Shown here one piece after another: positions 27,971 to 37,209 of a stretch of DNA of 64,000 nucleotides (its first letter is position 1; every line of letters begins with the position of its first letter). The stretch comes from an uncultured Alphaproteobacteria bacterium. GTDB lineage: Bacteria > Pseudomonadota > Alphaproteobacteria > GCA-2731375. The stretch spans positions 372,001-436,000 of the forward strand of contig CATOSZ010000005.1 of assembly GCA_951812805.1 (NCBI GenBank). The letters run 5' to 3'. The translations under genes were made by a program, and so were the position numbers. The notes beneath the pieces were generated by a model. The model was not told the DNA's origin. It worked only from the letters and a program-made list of their open reading frames with translations, and ran no database searches.

Positions 27971-28954
27971 ATGCCGGTGGAACTTCGGGATTACCGGCCG
28001 GCCGATCAAAGCGGGCTGATCGCGCTCTGGCGCGCGGCGGACCTGCTGGTCAACCCGTTGAACGATCCGGAGACCGACATCCGCTTTTGCCTGGAAAGCG
28101 GTCACGGCCAGATCATCGTCGGCGAGGAGGACGGCCGCATCGTCGCCAGCGCCATGCTGGGACACGACGGCCATCGCGGCTGGATCTATTATGTCGCCAC
28201 CGACCCGGAACGACGCATCGCCGGCCTCGGCCGACGGATCATGAACGCGGCCGAGGATCGCCTGAAAGCGCAAGGGGTACCGAAGGTCGAGCTGCTGGTC
28301 CGCGATTCCAATTACCAGGCAATCGGCTTCTACCAGCGCATCGGCTATGTGGTCGAGCCACGGGCCCTGCTCTCGAAGCGCCTGGACGATATCGCGGTGC
28401 CGATGGGCGGGGCGACGACGGACGACGACGTCGTCATCACCTTCCTCGAGATGTCGGAACGGCCGAGCGTTCCCAGGGTCGAGCCGAAGATCCCCATCGC
28501 CCTGCTGCGGGCCAAGGCGCCGACGACGGCCTTCTACCACTATCTCTACGACGCGGTGGGCCGGCCCTGGTACTGGACCGACCGCAAGGCCTATAGCGAC
28601 GAACAGCTGGCCGCGGTGATCCAGGACGAGCGGGTGGAGATCTACGTGCTGCACGCCGATGGCGTGCCGGCCGGCTTCTTCGAGCTGGACCGGCGACAGG
28701 CGCCGACCGTCGACCTCGCCTATTTCGGCATCATGCCGGATTTCATCGGCAAGCGGCTCGGCCCCTACCTGCTCGGCACGGCGATCGAAATGGCCTGGGA
28801 GGGCGGGACGGCCCGCTTTACGGTGAACACCTGCACCCTCGACCATCCCGCCGCCCTGCCGATGTACCAGCGCTACGGCTTCAAGCCCTATGACCGCCGC
28901 CGCGTGCCACCACCCTGGCGGCGCGGCGATACATCCACCTACGAGAACGGCTGA
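27971..28954 (+). CDS. Tandem GNAT acetyltransferase (two GNAT domains in one polypeptide)
   Basis: Domain 1: RIAGLGRRIMNAAEDRL ... NYQAIGFYQRIGYV; domain 2: IGKRLGPYLLGTAIEMAW ... HPAALPMYQRYGFKPYDR. Confidence 0.8.
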   Translation: MPVELRDYRPADQSGLIALWRAADLLVNPLNDPETDIRFCLESGHGQIIVGEEDGRIVASAMLGHDGHRGWIYYVATDPERRIAGLGRRIMNAAEDRLKAQGVPKVELLVRDSNYQAIGFYQRIGYVVEPRALLSKRLDDIAVPMGGATTDDDVVITFLEMSERPSVPRVEPKIPIALLRAKAPTTAFYHYLYDAVGRPWYWTDRKAYSDEQLAAVIQDERVEIYVLHADGVPAGFFELDRRQAPTVDLAYFGIMPDFIGKRLGPYLLGTAIEMAWEGGTARFTVNTCTLDHPAALPMYQRYGFKPYDRRRVPPPWRRGDTSTYENG

Positions 28955-28975
28955 ATTGCCGGGAGGAGTGCGCCC

Positions 28976-29353
28976 ATGACCCCCAGCGCCGAGGAACGCG
29001 ACGCCATCTTCAAGGCCTTCGGCCGGGCCTATTTCAAGCAGGATCTCGACCTGATGTACGACGTCGTGACGCCCGGCTTCACCTGGACGATCGCCGAGGA
29101 GGACGAGGTCCGAAGCATGGCGAGCCGCGAGGCCATCGCCGCGTTCTTCGAGGCACGGCGCGGGCGCTACACCGACGTCCGCTTCGAGGACGTGGTCTAC
29201 CACCATGCGCCCGAAGCGACATTCATGACCTACCGCATGACCGGCACCGTCGCCGCCACGGGCGAAACCTTCGACCGGGCCGGGGTCGAGCGCTACACCT
29301 TCGAGGGCGACCGCCTGGCGGTGAAGGACGTCTACAGCCGGCCTGCCTCGTGA
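28976..29353 (+). CDS. SnoaL/NTF2-like protein
   Basis: ~125 aa; AFGRAYFKQDLDLMYDVVTPGFTW ... AIAAFFEARRGRYTDVRFEDVVYHH. Confidence 0.65.
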   Translation: MTPSAEERDAIFKAFGRAYFKQDLDLMYDVVTPGFTWTIAEEDEVRSMASREAIAAFFEARRGRYTDVRFEDVVYHHAPEATFMTYRMTGTVAATGETFDRAGVERYTFEGDRLAVKDVYSRPAS

Positions 29354-30498
29354 TCCGCGACCAGGCCCGGCTCGACGCCCTGCTGGCCGAGGTTCGCGCC
29401 TGGGTCCGCGAGGTCGCGATCCCCGCCGAGGAGCGGGTCGAGGCGGAGGACGCGATTCCCCCCGAAATCGTCGCCGACATGGCCGCGCGCGGCTTCTTCG
29501 GCTGGAGCATTCCCGAAGCCTACGGTGGCGCCGGCCTCACGATGGAGGAGCTGGCGCGCGGCGCGATGGAGCTGTCCCAGGCGGCGACGGCATTCCGGGC
29601 CCGGGTCGGGACCAACACCGGCATCGGCTCCGAAGCCCTGGTCGCCGACGGCACCGAGGAACAGAAGTCCCGCTTCCTGCCGCGCCTGGCGAGCGGTGCG
29701 GCGACCGGCTGCCTGGCGTTGAGCGAGGAAGCCGCCGGCTCGGAGGCGACGGCGCTGCAGACCACCGCGCGCCGCGAGGGCGACGTCTACGTCCTCGACG
29801 GCGAGAAGCGCTTCATCACCAACGCACCGATCGCCGACCTGTTCACCGTGCTCGCCCGCACCGATCCCGAGACGCCCGGCGCGCGCGGCATCAGCGCCTT
29901 CATCGTCGAGCGCGAAACGCCCGGCCTTTCCGTCGGGCCGGCCTACAAGAAGATGGGCCAGGCCGGCTCCCCCGTCTCCGAGATCACGTTCGAGAACTGC
30001 CCGGTCCCGGCCGCCAACCTGATCGGCAACACCGAGGGCGTCGGCTTCCGCACCACGATGAAGGTGCTGAACAAGCAGCGCATCCACCTGGCGGCGCTTT
30101 GCGTCGGCCCGGCGATCCGCATGCTGGACGAGGCCGTCGCCCACGCCCGCCGGCGGAAACAGTTCGCCAAGCCGATCGCGGAATTCCAGCTGGTCCAGGC
30201 CCTCATCGCCGACTGCCAGGCGGAAATCCACGCCGCCCGCGCCCTGGTGCTGGAAACGGCACGCAAGCGCGACGCCGGCGAGGACGTCGCGCTCGAGGCC
30301 TCCATCTGCAAGTACTTCTGCTCGGAGATGTGCGGCCGGGTGGCGGACCGGGCGGTGCAGGTCTTCGGCGGTGCCGGATACGTCGCCGACTACGCGCCGA
30401 TCGAGCGGCTCTATCGCGACGCCCGCCTGTTCCGCCTCTACGAGGGCACCAGCCAGATCCACCAGCTCAACATCGCCCGCCTGACTCTGAAAACGTAA
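29350..30498 (+). CDS. Acyl-CoA dehydrogenase
   Basis: GCLALSEEAAGSEATALQTTA ... RKQFAKPIAEFQLVQALIAD ... QVFGGAGYVADYAPIERLYRDARLFRLYEGTSQIHQLNIAR. Confidence 0.93.
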   Translation: MIRDQARLDALLAEVRAWVREVAIPAEERVEAEDAIPPEIVADMAARGFFGWSIPEAYGGAGLTMEELARGAMELSQAATAFRARVGTNTGIGSEALVADGTEEQKSRFLPRLASGAATGCLALSEEAAGSEATALQTTARREGDVYVLDGEKRFITNAPIADLFTVLARTDPETPGARGISAFIVERETPGLSVGPAYKKMGQAGSPVSEITFENCPVPAANLIGNTEGVGFRTTMKVLNKQRIHLAALCVGPAIRMLDEAVAHARRRKQFAKPIAEFQLVQALIADCQAEIHAARALVLETARKRDAGEDVALEASICKYFCSEMCGRVADRAVQVFGGAGYVADYAPIERLYRDARLFRLYEGTSQIHQLNIARLTLKT

Positions 30499-30507
30499 GG
30501 CCGGCTA

Positions 30508-30777
30508 TCACTTCTCGATCGGTTTGGTGCCGATGTAGAGGATGTTTTTGATCGGATACCAGATGTGATTTCCGTTGGTGCGGAAGGTCTGTACCCAACA
30601 GTTCTCCACGTCGAGGATCTTGGAGCGCCGCTCCTTGCTGTCGCCGACGAAGCGGACGGTATAGCGCTTGCCCTCCTCGATGTCGGGCGGCAACTCGCAC
30701 AACGGTTCGGCGAGCGCCGACGTCGCGAACGCGCCCGCGAGACACAAGCTTCCGGCCAGCATGGCGAATGACTTCAT
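30508..30777 (-). CDS. Small secreted hypothetical protein
   Basis: 89 aa with signal peptide MKSFAMLAGSLCLAGAFATSALA. Confidence 0.6.
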   Translation of the reverse strand: MKSFAMLAGSLCLAGAFATSALAEPLCELPPDIEEGKRYTVRFVGDSKERRSKILDVENCWVQTFRTNGNHIWYPIKNILYIGTKPIEK

Positions 30778-30973
30778 TACAGGGTCCTCCTATCACTACG
30801 TCGCCGGCCGGACGCCCTCGCGGCCCCCACCGGTGAACACCCTCAGGCTAGGTGACGGCGGGGAAGCGGGCAATCGGTAGTGTCTCAGTCTGAAAATCGA
30901 CGCCCTTGAGATTCCCTCGCGCCGACACCCTATCCCCATGTATGCTTAGCGGGAAGCATCCAGGGTGTGGACC

Positions 30974-31198
30974 ATGACCGTTCTCGAAGATGTCAGTGAT
31001 CTTGTTATCAGGCTCGCCCCTGACGCCATATGTGACGACTGCATTGCGGTCAAGCTGGACCTATGTGAAGGACGGGACAGCGGAAGGCAGCATGCTAACC
31101 ACAAGACGCGCGAGTTGGCGCCGAAGCCCGGCTTCGTTCGACGAAAGGATGCGTGTAGCGTTTGTGGCAAGGACAAGAAGGTGATCCGCTGTGCCTAA
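30974..31198 (+). CDS. Small zinc-ribbon-like hypothetical protein
   Basis: ~74 aa with CDDC ... CSVCGKDKKVIRC cysteine pairs. Confidence 0.5.
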   Translation: MTVLEDVSDLVIRLAPDAICDDCIAVKLDLCEGRDSGRQHANHKTRELAPKPGFVRRKDACSVCGKDKKVIRCA

Positions 31199-31406
31199 GG
31201 GCCCGAAGGGCGACAAGCGCCCCGCCGATGTCGTCGGCGCCGCCGTCATTGTCGCCAAAATCGCCGCCGGCGAGATCCAGGACGAGGTCGACGACGACGG
31301 CAAGGAAATGGCCGCCCTCTGGCGGTAGGGCGGCAAGGCCCGGGCCGCGAAGCTGACGGCCGAGCAGCGGTCGGAGATCGCCTGGAAGGCGGCGGCGAAG
31401 CGGTAG
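31191..31406 (+). pseudogene. Remnant of a small basic alphaproteobacterial protein (MPKGPKGDKRPADVVGAAV... GGKARAAKLTAEQRSEIAWKAAAKR), interrupted by an in-frame TAG
   Basis: GTG start; TAG at 31326-31328 followed in frame by GGKARAAKLTAEQRSEIAWKAAAKR and TAG at 31404-31406. Confidence 0.6.
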
Positions 31407-31487
31407 CAACGCGGAGGTTGACGATATTCATTTTTTCTGGCACAAATGAGGAAGAAAAAATGAACATGGAACGAACAGGTGCCCGCG

Positions 31488-32036
31488 ATGTTTCGAGACA
31501 ACACAATTGACGTGAACAACCGCTTAGCTGAACTCGGTTGGACGCTAGAGGAGTGGCTGGAAGTCATCGATGCGATGGTGGCGGCGCGAAACGGCTGCAC
31601 CGAGAATGATCCTGCCGGCGCCCCTGGCTGGATGTCTTGGAAGGACGGTAGTCGCCGCCTCAGGGAAATGGGCCGGCCAAAAGGGCTTGAAAAGAGCGAC
31701 CAGGATCAAATCCCTTGGGTGTTTGACAAAGAGCGCGGGCTTCGCTTTGCGGTTAGTAACACCGATGATGGCACAGCGCTGCCGAATCGTATTCCGCAGA
31801 ACAGAAGCAAGAAGGGGCCGGCAACAGAAAGAGTTGTAGATTACAATCAGGGTTCCCTGTTTTCTGACGAAGATTTGGCTCAAAAAGTAGTTCCGTTGTC
31901 TATGGTCCGGCAGCATCCGGGTATTGTTGTCTCATGGTATCTCTGTGTTTTTTGCGAAGGCGATTTGTATCGTGCTGAGTTGTCATGCCCTGTGGCGACC
32001 GAGAACGGGTACTTCACGGACTTTTCGAAAGACTAG
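31488..32036 (+). CDS. Hypothetical protein upstream of HTH-ImmA; probably frameshifted, with a coding-like continuation to 32131
   Basis: 182-aa ORF track entry; -1 frame from 32024 continues FERLVLVGPDDDDRAKVRRDNPDEDSDFDIPVRRK to TAG 32129-32131. Confidence 0.6.
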   Translation: MFRDNTIDVNNRLAELGWTLEEWLEVIDAMVAARNGCTENDPAGAPGWMSWKDGSRRLREMGRPKGLEKSDQDQIPWVFDKERGLRFAVSNTDDGTALPNRIPQNRSKKGPATERVVDYNQGSLFSDEDLAQKVVPLSMVRQHPGIVVSWYLCVFCEGDLYRAELSCPVATENGYFTDFSKD

Positions 32037-32137
32037 TATTGGTTGGGCCAGATGATGACGATCGGGCGAAGGTTCGTCGCGATAACCCCGATGAAGACTC
32101 CGACTTCGATATCCCTGTTAGGCGTAAGTAGTGTCCC

Positions 32138-33208
32138 ATGCCGTTCAATCCGACCCGGCTCGGGGTCGCCAGGAAAAGGCGACTACTGAATAAGAAGAGA
32201 TTCGCTGAACTACTCGATGTGGCCCAACATACCGTTGTCCGATGGGAAAAGGGGACGACGGAACCGACAGCCGAAAACCTGGATGCGTTCGCAAAGGCGT
32301 TACGCTTCCCTGTAGAGTTCTTTTCTGGACCGGACCTAGACGAGCCCATCACGGCTAGTTTTAGGAGCCACACGAGCATGTCGGCAGCCATCCGTGATGC
32401 GTCATTGGCGGCCGGCGCCATCGGCTTCCTGCTGTCAGATTGGATTGAGGATCGATTTGAACTTCCGCCGATCCATGTGCCGGACTTGCACCTTTATGAG
32501 CCGCAAGCGGCGGCGCGAGCGCTTCGAGAAGAATGGGGGCTAGGGGAAAAGCCGATCTCGAACATGACGCATTTGTTGGAGTCCAAAGGCGTTCGCGTTT
32601 TCTCTCTTGCCGAAAACACCGTCAGGGTGAACGCATACTCTTTGTGGAGGTGCGGAAAGCCGTATGTTTTTCTTAATACCTTTAAAAGTGCTGAGAGCAG
32701 CAGATTCGATGGATCTCACGAGTTAGCTCATTTGGTTCTTCACCAAGATGGTGGCAACACCGGCCGCAAGGCAGAAGAGGAAGCAAACCAGTTTGCATCG
32801 GCATTCCTCATGCCATCAGCAGATGTGAAGGCAATCCTGCCTCGGCCAAATTACCTTGCTCAGCTCGTGAAGGCGAAAGTTCGTTGGCGTGTTTCAGTAG
32901 CTGCACTGAACTACCGCTTACATAAGCTCAGCCTCACTTCCGAATGGCGATATCGAGACTTTTGCATTGAGCTTGCCAAGCGTGGCTACAACCGCGATGA
33001 GCCTGAGCCGATTGAGCGCGAGAAGTCGATTGTATGGCAAAAGGTTCTAACTGCTCTATGGACAGAACGGATGACGCAGGACCACATCGCGCGCGAGCTT
33101 TGCATCCCGAGCACCGAAGTCAATGGTCTCATTTTCGGAATGATCGTAGGTGCCGAAGATCGGCCGGCCAGCGGACACGAACTTTCTGTCGTCAAAAATA
33201 GCAATTAA
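32138..33208 (+). CDS. HTH (XRE) + ImmA/IrrE-type metallopeptidase (COG2856-like)
   Basis: N-terminal HTH (LLDVAQHTVVRWEKGTTEPTAENLDAFAKAL); GSHELAHLVLH zinc motif; EEEANQFASAFLMP. Confidence 0.88.
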   Translation: MPFNPTRLGVARKRRLLNKKRFAELLDVAQHTVVRWEKGTTEPTAENLDAFAKALRFPVEFFSGPDLDEPITASFRSHTSMSAAIRDASLAAGAIGFLLSDWIEDRFELPPIHVPDLHLYEPQAAARALREEWGLGEKPISNMTHLLESKGVRVFSLAENTVRVNAYSLWRCGKPYVFLNTFKSAESSRFDGSHELAHLVLHQDGGNTGRKAEEEANQFASAFLMPSADVKAILPRPNYLAQLVKAKVRWRVSVAALNYRLHKLSLTSEWRYRDFCIELAKRGYNRDEPEPIEREKSIVWQKVLTALWTERMTQDHIARELCIPSTEVNGLIFGMIVGAEDRPASGHELSVVKNSN

Positions 33209-33296
33209 AGGGACGCGATACTTAAACTCTCAATAAATTGGGGTGAATTGCGCCATACCACCTATGCCTTGAGAGTTTAAGTATCGTGTCCCTTTA
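33206..33296. repeat. Imperfect inverted repeat, 28-nt arms (REP/MITE-like or bidirectional terminator)
   Basis: Arms taaagggacgcgatacttaaactctcaa (33206-33233) and ttgagagtttaagtatcgtgtcccttta (33269-33296), one mismatch. Confidence 0.75.
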
Positions 33297-33338
33297 TTTG
33301 ATTGAGCGAGGGTAGTGCAACGTGGATGCGAGCAGACG

Positions 33339-34850
33339 TCAGCTCGTCACCTCGAACAATCCGGCCCGCGGCGGGACGGGATCGCGGACCTCCGACACCA
33401 CCTCGATGCCGAGCGCGTCTAGCTCGCCGTTGCCGAGGTCCGCGAGGCCGAGGGCGGCGGCGAGGAAGCGGTCGATTTCGCTTCCCTCGACGAGGCCGTC
33501 GGCCAGAGTCCGGAACTTGGCGACATAGTCGTCGCGGACATAAGGCCGCGCGCCGTTCGGATGGGCGTCGGCCACGGCCAGCTCGTCGTCCAGCATCGTC
33601 CCGTCGGTGAGCGTGATCACCGCGCGGGCGCCGAAGGCGCGCTTTCCCGGATCCGGTTCGTGGTAGCGCCGGGTCCATTCGGCATCCTCGACCGTGCGGA
33701 CCTTTCGCCAGAGCGGGGCGACGGCACGGGCCCGCGCGGACGTATAGCTCGCGTCGTGGTGCCAGGTCCCGTCGGCAAGCGCGACGGCGAAGATATACAT
33801 GGCGCTGTGGTCGAGGGTCTCGCGGCTCGCCTCGGGATCGTATTTCTGGGGGTCGTTCGCACCATTACCGATGATGCGGTGGGTATGGTCGCTGGTGTGG
33901 ATCACCACCTCGGCGACCGTGTCGGGGTCCGGCACCCGGGCGCGCAGACGGAAGGCGAGGTCGATCAATGCCTGCGCCTGGTACTCCGCCGAGTGGGCCT
34001 TCGTGTAGGTTTCCAGGATGGCGCGGCGCGCCGCCCCCGGCGCCGGCAGCTCGAGTTCGTATTCGGCCTCGGGCCCCGCCAGCAACCAGGCGACGATGCT
34101 GTCGTCGCCCTCGTAGATCGGCGAGGGGCCGCTCTCGCCGCGCATCGCCCGGTCGACGGCTTCGATCGCCAACTTGGCGACATGCGCCGGCGCATAGGCC
34201 TTCCAGCTCGAAATCTCGCCCTTGCGCGATTGCCGCGTGGTAATCGCGACATGAACCGCGTGGTTGATCGCCTGGAAGGTGACCTCGACCGGCAGGCGCA
34301 ACAGATCGCCGAGGCCGGCAACCGTGCCGGCGGCGAGATGCGCGATATGGTCGATGCGATGCTTGTTGAGGCAGATCGCCTTGGTGAGCGCGACGTCGAC
34401 CTCGTAGGCGGTCAGGATCGCGCGCACCAGGTCGGCGCCGGCGAGGCCGCGCTGCTGCGCCACCGCCATCAGCGCCGGGATCATGTCGCCCGGATGGTTC
34501 ATGTCCGCGGCGAGGAAGGTGTCGTGGAAGTCGAGTTCGCGCACCGCCGTCGCGTTGGCCCAGGCCGCCCACTCGCACGCCACCTTCACAGCCCCGCCGT
34601 GGCCGACGACGGTGGCGCCGTGTGGATGGGGATGGGCGATCGCCTGCGCGCGGGCGTTGGCCACCGGCCGGCGGGCGAGCGCCGCAATCGAGACGGCGGC
34701 GTTGTCGACGACGCGGTTCATCGCCATGCCCGCCGCCTCGGCGTCGACCGCCACGTCGTCCGCCGCGATCTCCGCGAGTTTCCAGGCCAGCTGCTCCGCC
34801 CGGGGCGTGGTCTCGCCCGGGGCGTGCACACGCAACACATGGCGCGCCAT
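33339..34850 (-). CDS. MmgE/PrpD family protein
   Basis: VVGHGGAVKVACEWAAWANATAVRELDFHDTFLAADMNHPGDMIPALMAVA. Confidence 0.88.
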   Translation of the reverse strand: MARHVLRVHAPGETTPRAEQLAWKLAEIAADDVAVDAEAAGMAMNRVVDNAAVSIAALARRPVANARAQAIAHPHPHGATVVGHGGAVKVACEWAAWANATAVRELDFHDTFLAADMNHPGDMIPALMAVAQQRGLAGADLVRAILTAYEVDVALTKAICLNKHRIDHIAHLAAGTVAGLGDLLRLPVEVTFQAINHAVHVAITTRQSRKGEISSWKAYAPAHVAKLAIEAVDRAMRGESGPSPIYEGDDSIVAWLLAGPEAEYELELPAPGAARRAILETYTKAHSAEYQAQALIDLAFRLRARVPDPDTVAEVVIHTSDHTHRIIGNGANDPQKYDPEASRETLDHSAMYIFAVALADGTWHHDASYTSARARAVAPLWRKVRTVEDAEWTRRYHEPDPGKRAFGARAVITLTDGTMLDDELAVADAHPNGARPYVRDDYVAKFRTLADGLVEGSEIDRFLAAALGLADLGNGELDALGIEVVSEVRDPVPPRAGLFEVTS

Positions 34851-34904
34851 CGCACTTCTCCTCGCGCGCGGGCCCGCCGGTCGCGGCGGGGCCCGGCCGC
34901 GGAC

Positions 34905-35354
34905 CTACTGCAGGTCGGCCGGGCCGTTCGGAATCCGCGGCGCGATCTTGGTCCCGCGCGGCAGGCGCTCGTCGGCCTTGAAGTTCAGCTCGATCTTGAT
35001 GTTGTCCGGGTCATAGAGAAAGACCTGCCGGCCACCCGAAGCGATGTTGCCTTCCATCTCCGGGATCAGGCGGACGGCGTGCGGGATCTTGTTCCGCTTC
35101 AGCCGGCGGAGCGTCCCGGGCAGATCCTCGGCGAAGAGGGCGATGTGATCGAAACGGCCGGTGGTCTTGGCAGCGCGCATCTTGCGCGGGCTCAGATGCA
35201 GGATCGGGTGGCCACCCGCATAGAGCCAGGCGCCGGGCGAATCGAAGGGCGGGCGCGAGCCCGGCTTCATGTTGAGCGCCTTGTCGTAGAACTTGCAAGA
35301 CTGGTCCAGATCGCTGCAGGCGATATTGTAGTGATCGATACCGTTGATCGACAT
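34905..35354 (-). CDS. VOC-family (glyoxalase-like) protein
   Basis: INGIDHYNIACSDLDQSCKFYDKALNM ... QVFLYDPDNIKIELNF. Confidence 0.88.
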   Translation of the reverse strand: MSINGIDHYNIACSDLDQSCKFYDKALNMKPGSRPPFDSPGAWLYAGGHPILHLSPRKMRAAKTTGRFDHIALFAEDLPGTLRRLKRNKIPHAVRLIPEMEGNIASGGRQVFLYDPDNIKIELNFKADERLPRGTKIAPRIPNGPADLQ

Positions 35355-35474
35355 CTTGGGGCCTCCCTCGTGGTCTCGCGCCGACGGGCGACGCTGCGAA
35401 AACGACGCCGGAGTGTAACGTCCGGCCCGGGCGAATGCCAAGCGGCACGCCCGTCACGGATCGGATCGGACCGT

Positions 35475-37124
35475 CTAGAACCGTCCGCGAATGGCGTCCT
35501 TCTGGGCGGCGACGTCGATCAGCACCGTGCGACCCTCGCCGTTCAGGCGTTGGGCCTCGGCCAGCGCCGGGGCCAGCTCGGCGATCCGGTTGACCTTGAT
35601 GCCAACGGCGCCCATGCCCTCGGCGATCTTGGCGTAGTCGCCGTGCATGGTGGAAACGCCGAGGTCGCGCGCCTCCTCGCCGATGGCACCGCGACTGCCG
35701 AGCGAGTAGGTCGCCATCGCGCTGTTGTTCAACAGCACCGTGGTGATCGCCGCGCCGGAGCGTGCCGCGGTCTCGATGTCCGTGCCCGACATGCCGAAGG
35801 CGCCGTCGCCCATCAGGTTGAGGCAGAACTTCTCCGGGTGCGCCATCTTGGCGCCGATCATCAGCGGGATGCCGAAGCCGAGATGCGTGGTCTTGCCCCA
35901 GCCGACGAAGCTGTGCGGCACCGTCGCGCGGTGGAACGGCACGATGCAGTCGCGCGGCGCACCGGCATCGTGGGTGACGATCGAGTTCTCGAGGTCTAGG
36001 GCCTCGTTGATCTCGTGGATCACCCGATAATAGTCGAGCGGCTCGACCTCCGAGTGAAGGTGTTGCGTCCACTCGGCCATCCATTCCTCGCGGATCCCGG
36101 CGATCTCCGCCGCCACCGCCGCCCGGTCGCCGAAACCCTGCCCGCCGGTCTTCTCGCGGATCGCCGAAAGCAACGCCTCGATCGTCAGCGCCGTGTCGCC
36201 GACCAGGCCGATGGAGGCGGCCTCGTCCTTGTTGATGTCGTCCGGGTTGACCGTGTTGTGGATCAGCATCTTGCCCGGTTGGATCTTCTGGCCGTAGGGC
36301 GTGCGGGTGAGGCTCGTGCCGAGGGCGAGCAGCGCGTCGCATTCCGTCAGCCAGCGATGCGCCGGCAGAGTGGTCGAGCCGCTGCCGGCCCCGAGTGCCA
36401 GCGGGTGGCGCTCGTCGAAGGCGGACTTGCCGGGCATGGTGCAGAACACCGGCATCGCCGTCAGCTCGGCGAGCGCGCGCAACGCTTCCGTGCCGCCGGA
36501 GAACAACACGCCCTGCCCGGCCCAGATCATCGGCTTCTTCGCCCCGATCAGCGCCGCCGCCGCGGCCTCGACCGCGGCTGCCTCCGGCTGCTGGCGGGTG
36601 AGCGCGGGCGAGGCATAGGTCTCCGCCGCCGCCGCCACCTCGCCGGCACAGACGTCGCCGGTGAGTTCGACCACCACCGGGCCCGGCGTGCCGTTGCGCA
36701 GGCCATGGAAGGCGCGTCGCATCACGTCGGCGATCTGGTCCGTCGTATAGATCGCCTCGACCTGCTTGACCCAGCCCTGATAGCGCTCGGCCGCGGAGAA
36801 GTTCGGCCGGACCGAAATCTGCTTCAGGTCGTTGCCGCCGAGCATGACCAGGATGGGGATATTGTCGGCGGCGGCCTGGGCGATACCGCCCATGGCGTTC
36901 TCGGCGCCGGCCTGCGCCTGCACGGCGACGACGCCGAAGCGCTTCCGGTCGCTCACCCGGCTGTAGCCGTCGGCGGCCATCACGGCGCCGCGCTCGTGGC
37001 GAAAGGCGACGGGGCGGATGCCTTCGCGCGCCACCGCCGAGATCAGCGGGTTCGAGGGGAAACAGGACATCCACTCGACGCCTTCCTGTTTCAAGATCCG
37101 GGCGATGTAGTCGATGCCGTTCAT
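35475..37124 (-). CDS. Thiamine pyrophosphate-dependent enzyme (acetolactate synthase-like)
   Basis: RHERGAVMAADGYSRVSDRKRFGVVAVQAQAGAENAMGGIAQA ... MGDGAFGMSGTDIETAARSGAAITTVLLNNSAMAT. Confidence 0.9.
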   Translation of the reverse strand: MNGIDYIARILKQEGVEWMSCFPSNPLISAVAREGIRPVAFRHERGAVMAADGYSRVSDRKRFGVVAVQAQAGAENAMGGIAQAAADNIPILVMLGGNDLKQISVRPNFSAAERYQGWVKQVEAIYTTDQIADVMRRAFHGLRNGTPGPVVVELTGDVCAGEVAAAAETYASPALTRQQPEAAAVEAAAAALIGAKKPMIWAGQGVLFSGGTEALRALAELTAMPVFCTMPGKSAFDERHPLALGAGSGSTTLPAHRWLTECDALLALGTSLTRTPYGQKIQPGKMLIHNTVNPDDINKDEAASIGLVGDTALTIEALLSAIREKTGGQGFGDRAAVAAEIAGIREEWMAEWTQHLHSEVEPLDYYRVIHEINEALDLENSIVTHDAGAPRDCIVPFHRATVPHSFVGWGKTTHLGFGIPLMIGAKMAHPEKFCLNLMGDGAFGMSGTDIETAARSGAAITTVLLNNSAMATYSLGSRGAIGEEARDLGVSTMHGDYAKIAEGMGAVGIKVNRIAELAPALAEAQRLNGEGRTVLIDVAAQKDAIRGRF

Positions 37125-37209
37125 GATGCGCGCTCTCCCCTGCTCTCTTCCAGACCGGCTACCTGTGGTCAAAGCCCGCGCGAGGTCAACCGTTGCCGTG
37201 TCCCGGGCC

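Noticed and set aside
31326-31328. In-frame TAG as possible recoding (e.g. pyrrolysine/readthrough)
   Set aside because: No recoding machinery or structural signal visible; a second TAG and a known small-protein pattern make nonsense decay simpler.
33561-35999. 812-aa plus-strand ORF opposite MmgE/PrpD and VOC genes
   Set aside because: Antisense shadow ORF; minus-strand frames encode recognisable enzymes.
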